Both the position numbers and the translations under genes were made by a program. From the NCBI GenBank assembly GCA_029098505.1, contig JAQXOE010000045.1, forward strand, positions 1 to 36,664: DNA of 36,664 nt, given 5' to 3'. The notes beneath the pieces were generated by a model. That model was not told where the DNA came from. It made no database searches and saw nothing but the letters and a program-made list of their open reading frames with translations. This stretch comes from Bacteroidales bacterium (GTDB lineage: Bacteria > Bacteroidota > Bacteroidia > Bacteroidales > UBA932). Every line of letters starts with the position of its first letter. Position 1 is the stretch's first letter. Positions 30,674 to 36,664 of this stretch are shown one piece after another.

Positions 30674-31134
30674 TATTTGAAATCGTCTATTCTGATGTTG
30701 AAAGGGCCGGAAGGCGCATTCACTTCAGCCACATCCCCTTTCTTCTTGCCCATCAAAGCCATACCTATTGGTGATTTACAGGAAATCTTGCCCTCCTGAA
30801 GGTTCATCTCGTGAGGACTGACCAAGGTAAATTTCATTTTCGCGCCATTGCTCATATTGGTGAACTCCACCTGACTGAGCAGGGAAATCCTGTCCTTCGG
30901 CAAGGCATCAGTGTCAATGACCCTCGAATACTGAAGGACCTTCTGCAGGAAGCGAATACGGCTTATAGTCCTGGCCTGGGCCCTTCTGGCAGCACGGTAC
31001 TCATAATTCTCGCTCAGATCACCCTGAGCCCGGGCCTCAGACAGTTCATCCTTGATCCTGGGGTACTCTACACTGATGAGCTGATTCAATTCCTCCACCA
31101 ATTGGTCGTGACGTTCTTTTGACAGATATTCCAT
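30673..31134 (-). CDS. greA: transcription elongation factor GreA
   Basis: A 153-residue factor that rescues backtracked RNA polymerase by stimulating transcript cleavage. The ATG at 31134 gives MEYLSKERHDQLVEEL, the normal start; upstream codons lie in the promoter. The N-terminal coiled coil has the acidic tip in GDLSENYEYRAARRAQ. The C-terminal FKBP-like domain has VEFTN, LVSPHEMNLQEGKIS and SPIGMALMGKKKGD. Full length. Its stop codon touches attR of the tRNA-Leu element. A second, 5'-truncated copy lies at 34148-34441. Confidence 0.95.
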   Translation of the reverse strand: MEYLSKERHDQLVEELNQLISVEYPRIKDELSEARAQGDLSENYEYRAARRAQARTISRIRFLQKVLQYSRVIDTDALPKDRISLLSQVEFTNMSNGAKMKFTLVSPHEMNLQEGKISCKSPIGMALMGKKKGDVAEVNAPSGPFNIRIDDFK

Positions 31135-31162
31135 TTTAAGTTTAAGAACTCCTGATTTTTGG

Positions 31163-31170
31163 CAAAGATA
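31163..31170 (-). promoter_or_regulatory. Bacteroidetes -7 box for greA
   Basis: Minus strand TATCTTTG, a full match to TAnnTTTG, about 30 bp before the greA start. No clear -33. Confidence 0.55.
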
Positions 31171-31214
31171 AAGCCCATTCACGAAAAAATGATAAGATAA
31201 CAGAAGTTATTTTA

Positions 31215-31222
31215 TATCTTTG
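31215..31222 (+). promoter_or_regulatory. -7 box for the LiaF-like gene
   Basis: TATCTTTG, a full match, 26 bp before the ATG at 31248. It is divergent from the greA promoter. Confidence 0.5.
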
Positions 31223-31247
31223 CCTTTCGAGACAATCAATTATTCTT

Positions 31248-31789
31248 ATGAACAAGACTATAAAAATTACCTTTGGATTGGCACTGATTGCTGTCGGTAT
31301 CATCTGGGCTCTTGTAACCCTTGATATCATTGATTTCAGCTTCTCTACCGAAGGATGGTGGGCGCTGTTCATTATAATCCCCTGCTTATACAATCTGCTC
31401 ACGGGCAAGGACAAGGGCGGGGCTGCGATTGGCATCTGCATAGGCGTATTGCTCCTGCTCGGCGCACGCGGCATCATCAGCTGGGACAAATTCTGGCAAC
31501 TGGGACTGGCGGCGATTGCCATAGGTATAGGTGTGAACCTGGTTTTCTTCAATTCCTGGGAGAAGAGCCGACAAGTTGAAATCGAGACTATCGACAAGGA
31601 AGGCCGTCAAATCAAGAGCATTGCCATCAATTTCGGCAAGCAGGATGTCAGCTTTGCCGGCGAGAGATTTGAAGGTGCGGTTTCGCGGGCGTGAACGACA
31701 AGAGGAGAGTCAAGCCTGAACCAGCTCAGGACAGGCCTGTTATCTTCCTTAGCGGCAATATTGGGTTTACCGATGTCGAGCTCAGATGA
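31248..31789 (+). pseudogene. LiaF-like membrane protein gene with deletion and frameshift
   Basis: The 5' part encodes about four membrane segments (MNKTIKITFGLALIAVGIIW through NLVFFNSWEK) as in LiaI/LiaF-like sensors of envelope stress, then FGKQDVSFAGERFEGA, and stops at 31694. In another frame the sequence continues GVNDKRRVKPEPAQDRPVIF and then LSGNIGFTDVELR to a TGA at 31787-31789, which looks like the native C-terminus. The middle of the LiaF C-terminal domain (the FG...DL strand repeats) is missing. A deletion near 31680 with a frame change explains both. The full gene would encode about 230-250 residues. Confidence 0.65.
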
Positions 31790-31790
31790 T

Positions 31791-32414
31791 TCAGTCGAGG
31801 AATCTATACTTGGCCTTATCCCTTGGTTTAGCCTCTGGCGCTTCGTCAGGATAACCCAAACCTATGCAGATGGCCAGACTGTAGTTCTCGCTGAAACCAA
31901 GCATTTCGAGCAGCTCGGGGCTGTTCTTTATAAAGCCGATAGGGCTTCCGAGGCAGATGGAACCGACCCCCATACTCCAAGCCGAGAGCATAATGTTCTC
32001 CGATAGAAGTCCGCAGTCAATGGCAGAGAAAGGATAACTATCATCCTTGGCAATGAAAAGCATTACAGGTGCACCTCTGAAGCACGATCCGGGATTTACG
32101 ACATCAGGGTTTGACAAAGCCATAGCTTCCACTATGCTCTGCATTGTTTCCGGATTGTCAGCCACCCGTATTTCCCAGGATTGCTTGTTCTGTCCGCTTG
32201 GAGCATTGATTCCAGCATCAAGTATACTCTGCAGGGTATCACGGCTTACAGGTATCTGCTTATAACTGCGTATGCTGCGTCTGGTCATTATTACGTCATT
32301 GACAGCTTCACTTTTGGAGTTTGCGTCAACGGCGGTATTGCCTGAAGGAGATGCGCATCCGACAAGAAGGCAGGACAAAAACAAGACACTGAAATATTTA
32401 CCAATAATGTTCAT
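31791..32414 (-). CDS. nitroreductase-family lipoprotein
   Basis: A 207-residue FMN-dependent nitroreductase fold. The ATG at 32414 is chosen because it gives MNIIGKYFSVLFLSCLLVGC, a lipoprotein signal with lipobox LVGC; the upstream start adds nothing. FMN-binding landmarks: MTRRSIRSYK, INAPSGQNKQSWEI, and the C-terminal SAWSMGVGSICLG. Most nitroreductases are cytoplasmic, using NAD(P)H. An exported, lipid-anchored one would need another electron source or another role, and its substrate cannot be read. It ends 1 bp from the end of the LiaF-like pseudogene on the other strand. Confidence 0.88.
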   Translation of the reverse strand: MNIIGKYFSVLFLSCLLVGCASPSGNTAVDANSKSEAVNDVIMTRRSIRSYKQIPVSRDTLQSILDAGINAPSGQNKQSWEIRVADNPETMQSIVEAMALSNPDVVNPGSCFRGAPVMLFIAKDDSYPFSAIDCGLLSENIMLSAWSMGVGSICLGSPIGFIKNSPELLEMLGFSENYSLAICIGLGYPDEAPEAKPRDKAKYRFLD

Positions 32415-32441
32415 ATGTGTAGAAGTGTATGTTTGTGGCCC

Positions 32442-32449
32442 CAAAGATA
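32442..32449 (-). promoter_or_regulatory. -7 box for the nitroreductase lipoprotein
   Basis: Minus strand TATCTTTG, a full TAnnTTTG match, 28 bp before the ATG at 32414. Confidence 0.5.
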
Positions 32450-32505
32450 ATTAAATTCGACACAAATATAATAGACTGACAAGAAATAATTTAAAATAAT
32501 TTTAA

Positions 32506-32967
32506 ATGAGACTGTCTGCAGTACTTGACAATAAGATCCTGATTTGCTCGGTAATAGCCTGGGCAAGCGCTCAAATATTGAAGTTTTTAATTCACTCAAT
32601 AGAAAACAGACACTTCGAATGGAAACGCCTGTTCGGTGACGGCGGAATGCCAAGCTGCCATTCGGCCTTCGTATCTGCATTGGCTACCTGCACGGCTCTC
32701 AGTTTCGGATTCGACTCCTTCCAGTTCGCTCTGGCTGCAGCCTTCGCACTGGTAGTGATGCATGATGCGATGAGCGTACGCCTCGAAAGCGGCAAACAGG
32801 CCCATGCTATCAATGAGATATTGGAAGTCCTGAAATCCGGTTCTCCCCTGCACAATCTGGCTAAGCTGGACCGACTGGAGGTACTGAAAGAATTCCTCGG
32901 TCACACTCCCCTCCAAGTCGTTAACGGGAGTCTGCTCGGAATCGTGATTGCACTGTTTTATATGTAG
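32506..32967 (+). CDS. divergent PAP2-like membrane protein (DUF212)
   Basis: A 153-residue membrane protein of the DUF212 (divergent PAP2) family, usually phosphatase-like. It has about four hydrophobic segments and the family blocks: WASAQILKFLIHSI, GGMPSCHSAFVSALAT (the PSxHSA motif with the conserved His), VVMHDAMSVRLESGKQA and LGHTPLQVVNGSLLGI at the end. Substrate is not established for the family. It is intact and followed after 17 bp by the broken AlkD-like gene, which probably shared its transcript. Confidence 0.9.
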   Translation: MRLSAVLDNKILICSVIAWASAQILKFLIHSIENRHFEWKRLFGDGGMPSCHSAFVSALATCTALSFGFDSFQFALAAAFALVVMHDAMSVRLESGKQAHAINEILEVLKSGSPLHNLAKLDRLEVLKEFLGHTPLQVVNGSLLGIVIALFYM

Positions 32968-32984
32968 GCATTGGTTAACTTGAT

Positions 32985-33484
32985 ATGGAATCTGAACTCA
33001 AATCCTTGATGATGTCCAAGGCAGACCCCTCAAAGGTCGCCGGTCTGTCGCGCTTTTTCAAATGTGGTCCAGGGCAATATGGCGACGGCGACGTCTTTCT
33101 GGGCATAAAGGTCCCTGATACCCGCGCTATCGTTCGAGATTGCTGGACAAGGACCGCTCCCTCCTCTACCATCTTGCCCGCAATGGAGGGTCAATATGGG
33201 AGCGACGCATCGGAATAGTCAGCACTATGGCTTTTGTGCGCGCAGGACAATTGGACGACACCTACGAAATTGCCCAAATATTTCTGGGTGACCCTCAGCC
33301 TCTACACGACCTTCTTCAGAAAGCAGTGGGCTGGCTGCTCCGTGAGGCAGGCAAGCACGATTTGGAACGTCTCGACTCCTGGCTTCAGCCGCGAGCAGCA
33401 TCAATGCCGCGCACCATGCTCCGCTACGCAATTGAAAAATTCCCCGAAGACCTCCGGCAAGCCTTCCTCGATGCCGGAAGGTGA
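32985..33484 (+). pseudogene. AlkD-like DNA alkylation repair gene with internal deletion
   Basis: The N-terminal part in one frame reads LSRFFKCGPGQYGDGDVFLG and then IKVPDTRAIVRDC, the start of the HEAT-like AlkD glycosylase family. At about 33137 the homology jumps into another frame, LLDKDRSLLYHLARNGGSIW through WERRIGIVSTMAFVR and the normal C-terminus MPRTMLRYAIEKF. About 60-70 residues that should carry the NWDLVD block, with catalytic Trp and Asp, are missing. Family members are near 230 residues. Deletion plus frameshift means the enzyme is lost. The family normally removes alkylated purines from DNA. Confidence 0.82.
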
Positions 33485-33790
33485 GCAGCTTCCATTGCCC
33501 TTATTTCTTCAATTTCAAAATGACGACACTCTTGTCCTTGCTTTCGATATATTTACTGCTTCAGGACGTCCTGCACGTTAAACGGATATTGATGAGCTTC
33601 TCGAGATCGGAGTGAATGAATTTAGATCTATCTTATTGGAACTGAGGAGCTTTATAATCCCCCCTTAGTTGCGATTGCGCTTCCCTTTATGACTTCGAAC
33701 TCGGCGTCGAGATATTTCTCTATCAATGTTTTTCTGTGCTCCCCTATTATTTTGACATTTCAGCAAAAGTTCATTCATTGTTTTTCGTGG
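33485..33790. other. gene-poor stretch with possible coding debris
   Basis: No intact gene. Short minus-strand frames look protein-like, for example YIESKDKSVVILKLKK near 33505-33560 and LIEKYLDAEFEVIKGSAIAT near 33670-33730, but each is only a few tens of codons and I cannot assign a family. They may be worn ends of lost genes. Confidence 0.3.
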
Positions 33791-33860
33791 GTGGATGGCG
33801 TTCTGTGGATGGCGGCTCTTTGCCGGTATTCCGTGGATGGCGTTTCTTTGCCGGCGTCCA
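33791..33860. repeat. tandem array of 28-bp GTGG units
   Basis: A partial unit (33791-33804) and two 28-bp units (33805-33832, 33833-33860), each beginning GTGGATGGCG. They run directly into the GTGG of the hairpin element at 33861, as the array at 4138-4226 does before copy 2. Confidence 0.75.
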
Positions 33861-33966
33861 GTGGAGCTTAACTCATTGAGACTCAGCACTTTAAGACTTT
33901 ATCTATGGGTAAAATTTCCTATAGACAAAGGCTTAACTTGCTGTGTGTCAAACAGTTATCCCCCAC
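33861..33966. repeat. dispersed hairpin repeat, copy 3 (106-bp core)
   Basis: Exactly 106 bp, like the other two cores. Outer ends are GTGGAGCTTAA (33861-33871) and TTATCCCCCAC (33956-33966). The inner arms 33892-33907 and 33920-33935 enclose a 12-nt loop and keep 13 Watson-Crick pairs and one G-T pair despite much sequence change. The extra 49 bp seen after the core in copies 1 and 2 is absent. Confidence 0.8.
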
Positions 33967-34027
33967 TCCCTAGAGTCCAGCTGAACTGATTTTCTGATTT
34001 TACTTCCTTACAAAAGAAAGCAAGTCG

Positions 34028-34056
34028 GGATTTGCCGCACTGCGTGCGCCACATCC
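34028..34056. other. stem-loop before the 78-bp repeat
   Basis: CGGGAT and ATCCCG pair around TTGCCGCACTGCGTGCGCCAC, whose own centre (GCACTGCGTGC) is also palindromic. It lies a few bases before the repeat copy at 34065. It may belong to the same element, but copy B at 35533 has no such stem-loop. Confidence 0.4.
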
Positions 34057-34064
34057 CGGCCTTC

Positions 34065-34142
34065 TCGCCGGAGGCGGGTCCGTTCAGGCGGCGGGGCTGG
34101 TCGGTGCCCCGCAGCCGCTTCTGTTCGTCCGATAGTGGTTTG
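34065..34142. repeat. 78-bp repeat, copy A
   Basis: GC-rich 78-bp segment starting TCGCCGGAGGCGGGTCCGTT and ending TCCGATAGTGGTTTG. It recurs at 35533-35610 with one visible difference. It stops 5 bp before the truncated greA copy. Open frames across it are a by-product. Confidence 0.85.
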
Positions 34143-34147
34143 CTGTA

Positions 34148-34441
34148 ATCAGCCGCATACGCTTCCTCCAGAAGGTGCTCCAGTACTCAAGAGTGATTGA
34201 CACGGAAGCATTGCCGAAAGACAGGATTTCGCTCCTCAGCACAGTGGAGTTCACCAATCTGAACAATGGCAAGAAGATGAAATTCACACTCGTAAGCCCT
34301 CACGAGATGAACCTTCAGGAAGGCAAGATTTCCATAAAGTCACCAATAGGAATGGCCCTGATGGGCAGGAAGACGGGAGAGGTCGTCGAGGTCAATGCCC
34401 CTTCCGGAACCTTCAGCATCAAAATAGAAGAATTTGAATAA
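34148..34441 (+). pseudogene. greA: 5'-truncated second greA copy
   Basis: Reads ISRIRFLQKVLQYSRVID and on to the normal C-terminus, closely following the intact greA product (for example LVSPHEMNLQEGKIS, SPIGMALMG). Replacements are mostly conservative, for instance KIEEFE for RIDDFK at the end. The whole N-terminal coiled coil with the catalytic acidic tip is missing and an in-frame TAA sits just upstream (34145-34147). An internal start would give at most the FKBP-like domain. The copy is inverted relative to greA and starts next to the 78-bp repeat. The level of change suggests an old paralog rather than a recent duplication. Confidence 0.85.
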
Positions 34442-34581
34442 AGCTCCTGGTTTACGAATTGCAGGTTGTGTGTATCAAATGTTAATATGGCGTCATTTAG
34501 TTGTATAGTGGATCCAACCCTTCTGAAATTGAAAAATATGAAGAAGATGGCTGGTATCATATGACTGCGGAGTAGAAATGT

Positions 34582-35034
34582 CTATAAAACCATTACAAGT
34601 GTGCCGGCGAGAAGGAGGAGGCAGCCGATGACGGTTTTCCAGGTCAGGGATTCTCCCAGGAAGATGACTGCAAAGATGATGGTGAGCACGAGGCTGCATT
34701 TGTCAATCGGAACAACTTTGCTGACATCTCCAACCTTGATGGCGTAAAAATAGCAGAGCCAGGAGGCGCCTGTTGCAACACCTGACAGAATAAGGAACAG
34801 CCAACTGCGTGCAGGGATATTCTTTATTGTTTCGACGAGAGTTTCGGAAGGATGCCCTATCCTGTGGCTTAAGAACACTACGACCCAGGCCATAACAACA
34901 ATGACCAGGGTTCGGATTGCAGTTGCGAGATTTGAGTCAATGCCCTCAACTCCCACTTTAGCCAAAATGGACGTTGCGGCGGCAAACACCGCTGACAGTA
35001 TTGCGAATAACCACCACATATGATTCAGTTTCAT
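34582..35034 (-). CDS. single-domain EamA (DMT) transporter
   Basis: A 150-residue membrane protein with four to five hydrophobic segments. It matches the short one-domain EamA class in sequence and length: SAVFAAATSILAKVGVEGID, SNLATAIRTLVIVVMAW, then LSGVATGASWLCYFYAIKVG and VPIDKCSLVLTIIFAVIFLGE. Two-domain relatives have about 300 residues; the short form works as a dimer. Substrate unknown. It stands alone between repeat-rich, decayed regions and seems intact. Confidence 0.88.
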   Translation of the reverse strand: MKLNHMWWLFAILSAVFAAATSILAKVGVEGIDSNLATAIRTLVIVVMAWVVVFLSHRIGHPSETLVETIKNIPARSWLFLILSGVATGASWLCYFYAIKVGDVSKVVPIDKCSLVLTIIFAVIFLGESLTWKTVIGCLLLLAGTLVMVL

Positions 35035-35243
35035 TTTTTGCGAGATTCTTTATTTCCTTTCCGGGCATAGGAGTCAAAACGGGCGCCAATATAGCAATTA
35101 TTATTCATTGTGGGAATAGGACGCTGTTCCGCTACGGCTGGCGCCGGCTCGCCGCGGACTTGTTGATGCCGAGCCGTTCGCGGAGGTTGGAGCGGTTGAA
35201 CTGGTAGAATATTGAACAACGTCCTCCGAAAGGAGTGTTATTG

Positions 35244-35525
35244 TCAGTTTTTAATAATATCTTCGCCCTTGCTGCATGTACCGATACGGTAGAATGGGTA
35301 TGCACTTCTATGGGGAATCCCTGGCAGGCCGGGGATCACGTCATTGTACAGCCCCATCTCCCGGCAGTAGGCTATGACCAGATCCAATCCGAGAGTGTCC
35401 AGCACGCCCCGATTGAGGAGCTCGGTCCCTACAATGGCGTATATCTTCTTGGCCGTTCCCTTGAGTCCGCTCTTGGGGAGCAAAGACAGTGTTACAGTGT
35501 TCGACACTGTCGATACTGTGGACAA
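35244..35525 (-). CDS. small protein of unknown function, possibly 5'-truncated
   Basis: A 93-residue frame from a TTG at 35525, with codon use like a real gene (many C/G third positions). Core sequence: LKGTAKKIYAIVGTELLNRG, VLDTLGLDLVIAYCREMGLY, then a Pro/Tyr-rich tail. No family is recognised. There is no ATG, and the frame starts 8 bp from the 78-bp repeat (35533), so the gene may have lost its beginning there. A palindrome (ACAGTGTTCGACACTGT) lies near its 5' end. Confidence 0.4.
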   Translation of the reverse strand: MSTVSTVSNTVTLSLLPKSGLKGTAKKIYAIVGTELLNRGVLDTLGLDLVIAYCREMGLYNDVIPGLPGIPHRSAYPFYRIGTCSKGEDIIKN

Positions 35526-35532
35526 TGCCTTT

Positions 35533-35610
35533 TCGCCGGAGGCGGGTCCGTTCAGGCGGCAGGGCTGGTCGGTGCCCCGCAGCCGCTTCTGTTCGTCCGA
35601 TAGTGGTTTG
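35533..35610. repeat. 78-bp repeat, copy B
   Basis: Same sequence as 34065-34142 apart from one visible base (GGCAGGG for GGCGGGG). It borders the 5' end of the unknown gene at 35244-35525. Confidence 0.85.
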
Positions 35611-35887
35611 CGTCCTTTTGCCGTATCCTGAGTTATCTAAAATCCCCAAATCTGCACGCGCGTGAAGAAGACCAAAAACGCGATTGGCTTTTCAAAGGCC
35701 CGAAGGAAAGTCAGCCCCTACCAATCAATGATGGGAGAAATGCTGCCATTACTCCGTTCTCGGTGATGATGTAGAGATCGTCGAGGGGGTATGGAGCTCA
35801 TTGAGGATGCGTGGGGTAGGAGGATGATATCATTACTGCCGTATTGAGATTATTTGTATATTTGCATATTGAATGCTAAAAACCGAT
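35611..35887. other. intergenic region before the Fic gene
   Basis: No coding sequence is supported. A -7 box TATATTTG lies at 35857-35864, 24 bp before the Fic ATG. Nothing else recognisable. Confidence 0.4.
35857..35864 (+). promoter_or_regulatory. -7 box for the Fic gene
   Basis: TATATTTG, a full TAnnTTTG match, 24 bp before the ATG at 35888. Confidence 0.5.
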
Positions 35888-36664
35888 ATGTCAACACATT
35901 ACTCCATACCAACATTGCCAATACAATATGATTTGGAAACAAAGCAGGTCCTCAAGCAACTGGCAAAAGCCAACAGAGCTTTAGCCGAGTTGAAGGGAGT
36001 CGCTGCCACCATCCCTAACGAGAACATCCTAATAAGTTCTCTTACCCTTCAGGAGGCGAGAGACAGTTCGTCCATAGAGAATATCATCACGACACAGGAC
36101 GATCTCTATAAGGCTGATTTGGCAATCAAGGACTTCGCCATCACTCCAGCCGCGAAGGAAGTCCAGAGTTATCGTGAGGCAATATATGTCGGTTTTAATC
36201 TTGTCAGAAAGCACAAACTGCTGACGAACAACAACATTATCCAGATTCAAAATAGTCTGAAGCACACTACCGGAGGCTTCCGAACAACCCCTGGCACGAA
36301 ATTGAAACGAAATGATGGAGTGATTGTCTATGAACCGCCTCAGGACCCTCGCGACATTGTGAACTATATGACTAATCTTGAGGCCTTCATCAACAACCCC
36401 GAAGTGTCTGATTTAGATCCTCTCATCAAAATGGCGATAATACATCACCAGTTCGAGAGTATACACCCATTCACCGACGGAAACGGAAGAACCGGCCGTA
36501 TCGTGAACATCCTATACTTGGTAATTAATAACCTCCTGGATCTGCCCATACTCTACTTGAGCCGTTTTATTACACATAATAAAGGAGAGTACTATCGACT
36601 CCTTCAGGCAATCAGGGACAATGATGGCAATAATGCCCAACAATGGGAGGATTGGATTGTCTTC
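35888..36664 (+). CDS. Fic-domain protein (partial, runs off the window)
   Basis: The first 259 residues are present from the ATG at 35888; the end lies beyond the window. The Fic motif HPFTDGNGRTGR starts at His193 and fits HxFx(D/E)GNGRxxR, so AMP transfer (or a related nucleotide transfer) to a protein hydroxyl is possible. At residues 60-65 SSSIEN fits the inhibitory (S/T)xxxE(G/N) motif placed N-terminal to the Fic core (class II), whose Glu normally blocks ATP positioning. The upstream block IPTLPIQYDLETKQVLKQL is the usual Fic_N start. Many relatives end in a winged-helix domain, not visible here. Target unknown. Confidence 0.92.
   Translation, partial: MSTHYSIPTLPIQYDLETKQVLKQLAKANRALAELKGVAATIPNENILISSLTLQEARDSSSIENIITTQDDLYKADLAIKDFAITPAAKEVQSYREAIYVGFNLVRKHKLLTNNNIIQIQNSLKHTTGGFRTTPGTKLKRNDGVIVYEPPQDPRDIVNYMTNLEAFINNPEVSDLDPLIKMAIIHHQFESIHPFTDGNGRTGRIVNILYLVINNLLDLPILYLSRFITHNKGEYYRLLQAIRDNDGNNAQQWEDWIVF

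Noticed and set aside
33665..33889. Minus-strand open frame of 74 codons
   Set aside because: It runs through the GTGG array and into copy 3 of the hairpin element; the sequence looks like a by-product of repeats.
35341..35649. Minus-strand open frame of 102 codons through the 78-bp repeat
   Set aside because: It overlaps the better frame at 35244-35525 and is mostly translated repeat.

Overview
The window looks like a chromosomal segment from a Bacteroidales bacterium. The signs are promoter -7 boxes of the TAnnTTTG type in front of many genes, lipoproteins with short lipoboxes ending in SC or GC, a BACON-domain protein, a C10 cysteine peptidase, a GH88 lipoprotein, an IS4-type transposase of the kind common in Bacteroides relatives, and a LytTR/LytS-type two-component pair. 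All calls come from reading the sequence and recognising families; no database search was run.

Layout. 1-7 kb is accessory: an array of 23-bp repeats (probably the end of an insertion sequence lying off the left edge) that truncates a lipoprotein gene, a LytS/LytTR-type pair, a broken HTH gene, two copies of a hairpin repeat, a GH88 hydrolase and an internally deleted IS. 6.6-26.7 kb is core: rmuC, comF, a DUF456 gene, aminopeptidase P, a second lipoprotein of the same family as the first, prmC-ddl-PBP1A, topA, an Lrp/AsnC regulator, ispD, and the rod operon mreB-mreC-mreD-mrdA-rodA ending in queH. Much of this core serves peptidoglycan synthesis and cell shape (PBP1A, Ddl, MreBCD, PBP2, RodA).

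26.77-30.67 kb is a compact integrative element of about 3.8 kb in the 3' end of a tRNA-Leu(TAA) gene. It has a 15-bp direct repeat at both ends, a tyrosine integrase, an unknown membrane protein, and a two-gene cargo operon of a C10 (streptopain-like) cysteine peptidase and a BACON lipoprotein. The right attachment copy touches the stop codon of greA, so tRNA-Leu and greA were convergent neighbours before integration.

30.7-36.7 kb mixes intact genes (greA, a lipoprotein nitroreductase, a DUF212/PAP2-like protein, a small EamA transporter, a Fic protein cut by the window end) with decay: LiaF-like and AlkD-like genes with internal deletions, a 5'-truncated second greA, a third copy of the hairpin repeat, and two copies of a 78-bp repeat beside truncated genes.

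The strongest candidates for undescribed biology are the 106-bp hairpin element (three copies of identical length, nested inverted repeats, one compensatory base-pair change, two copies directly behind stop codons) and the minimal tRNA-Leu element carrying an exported protease plus lipoprotein.
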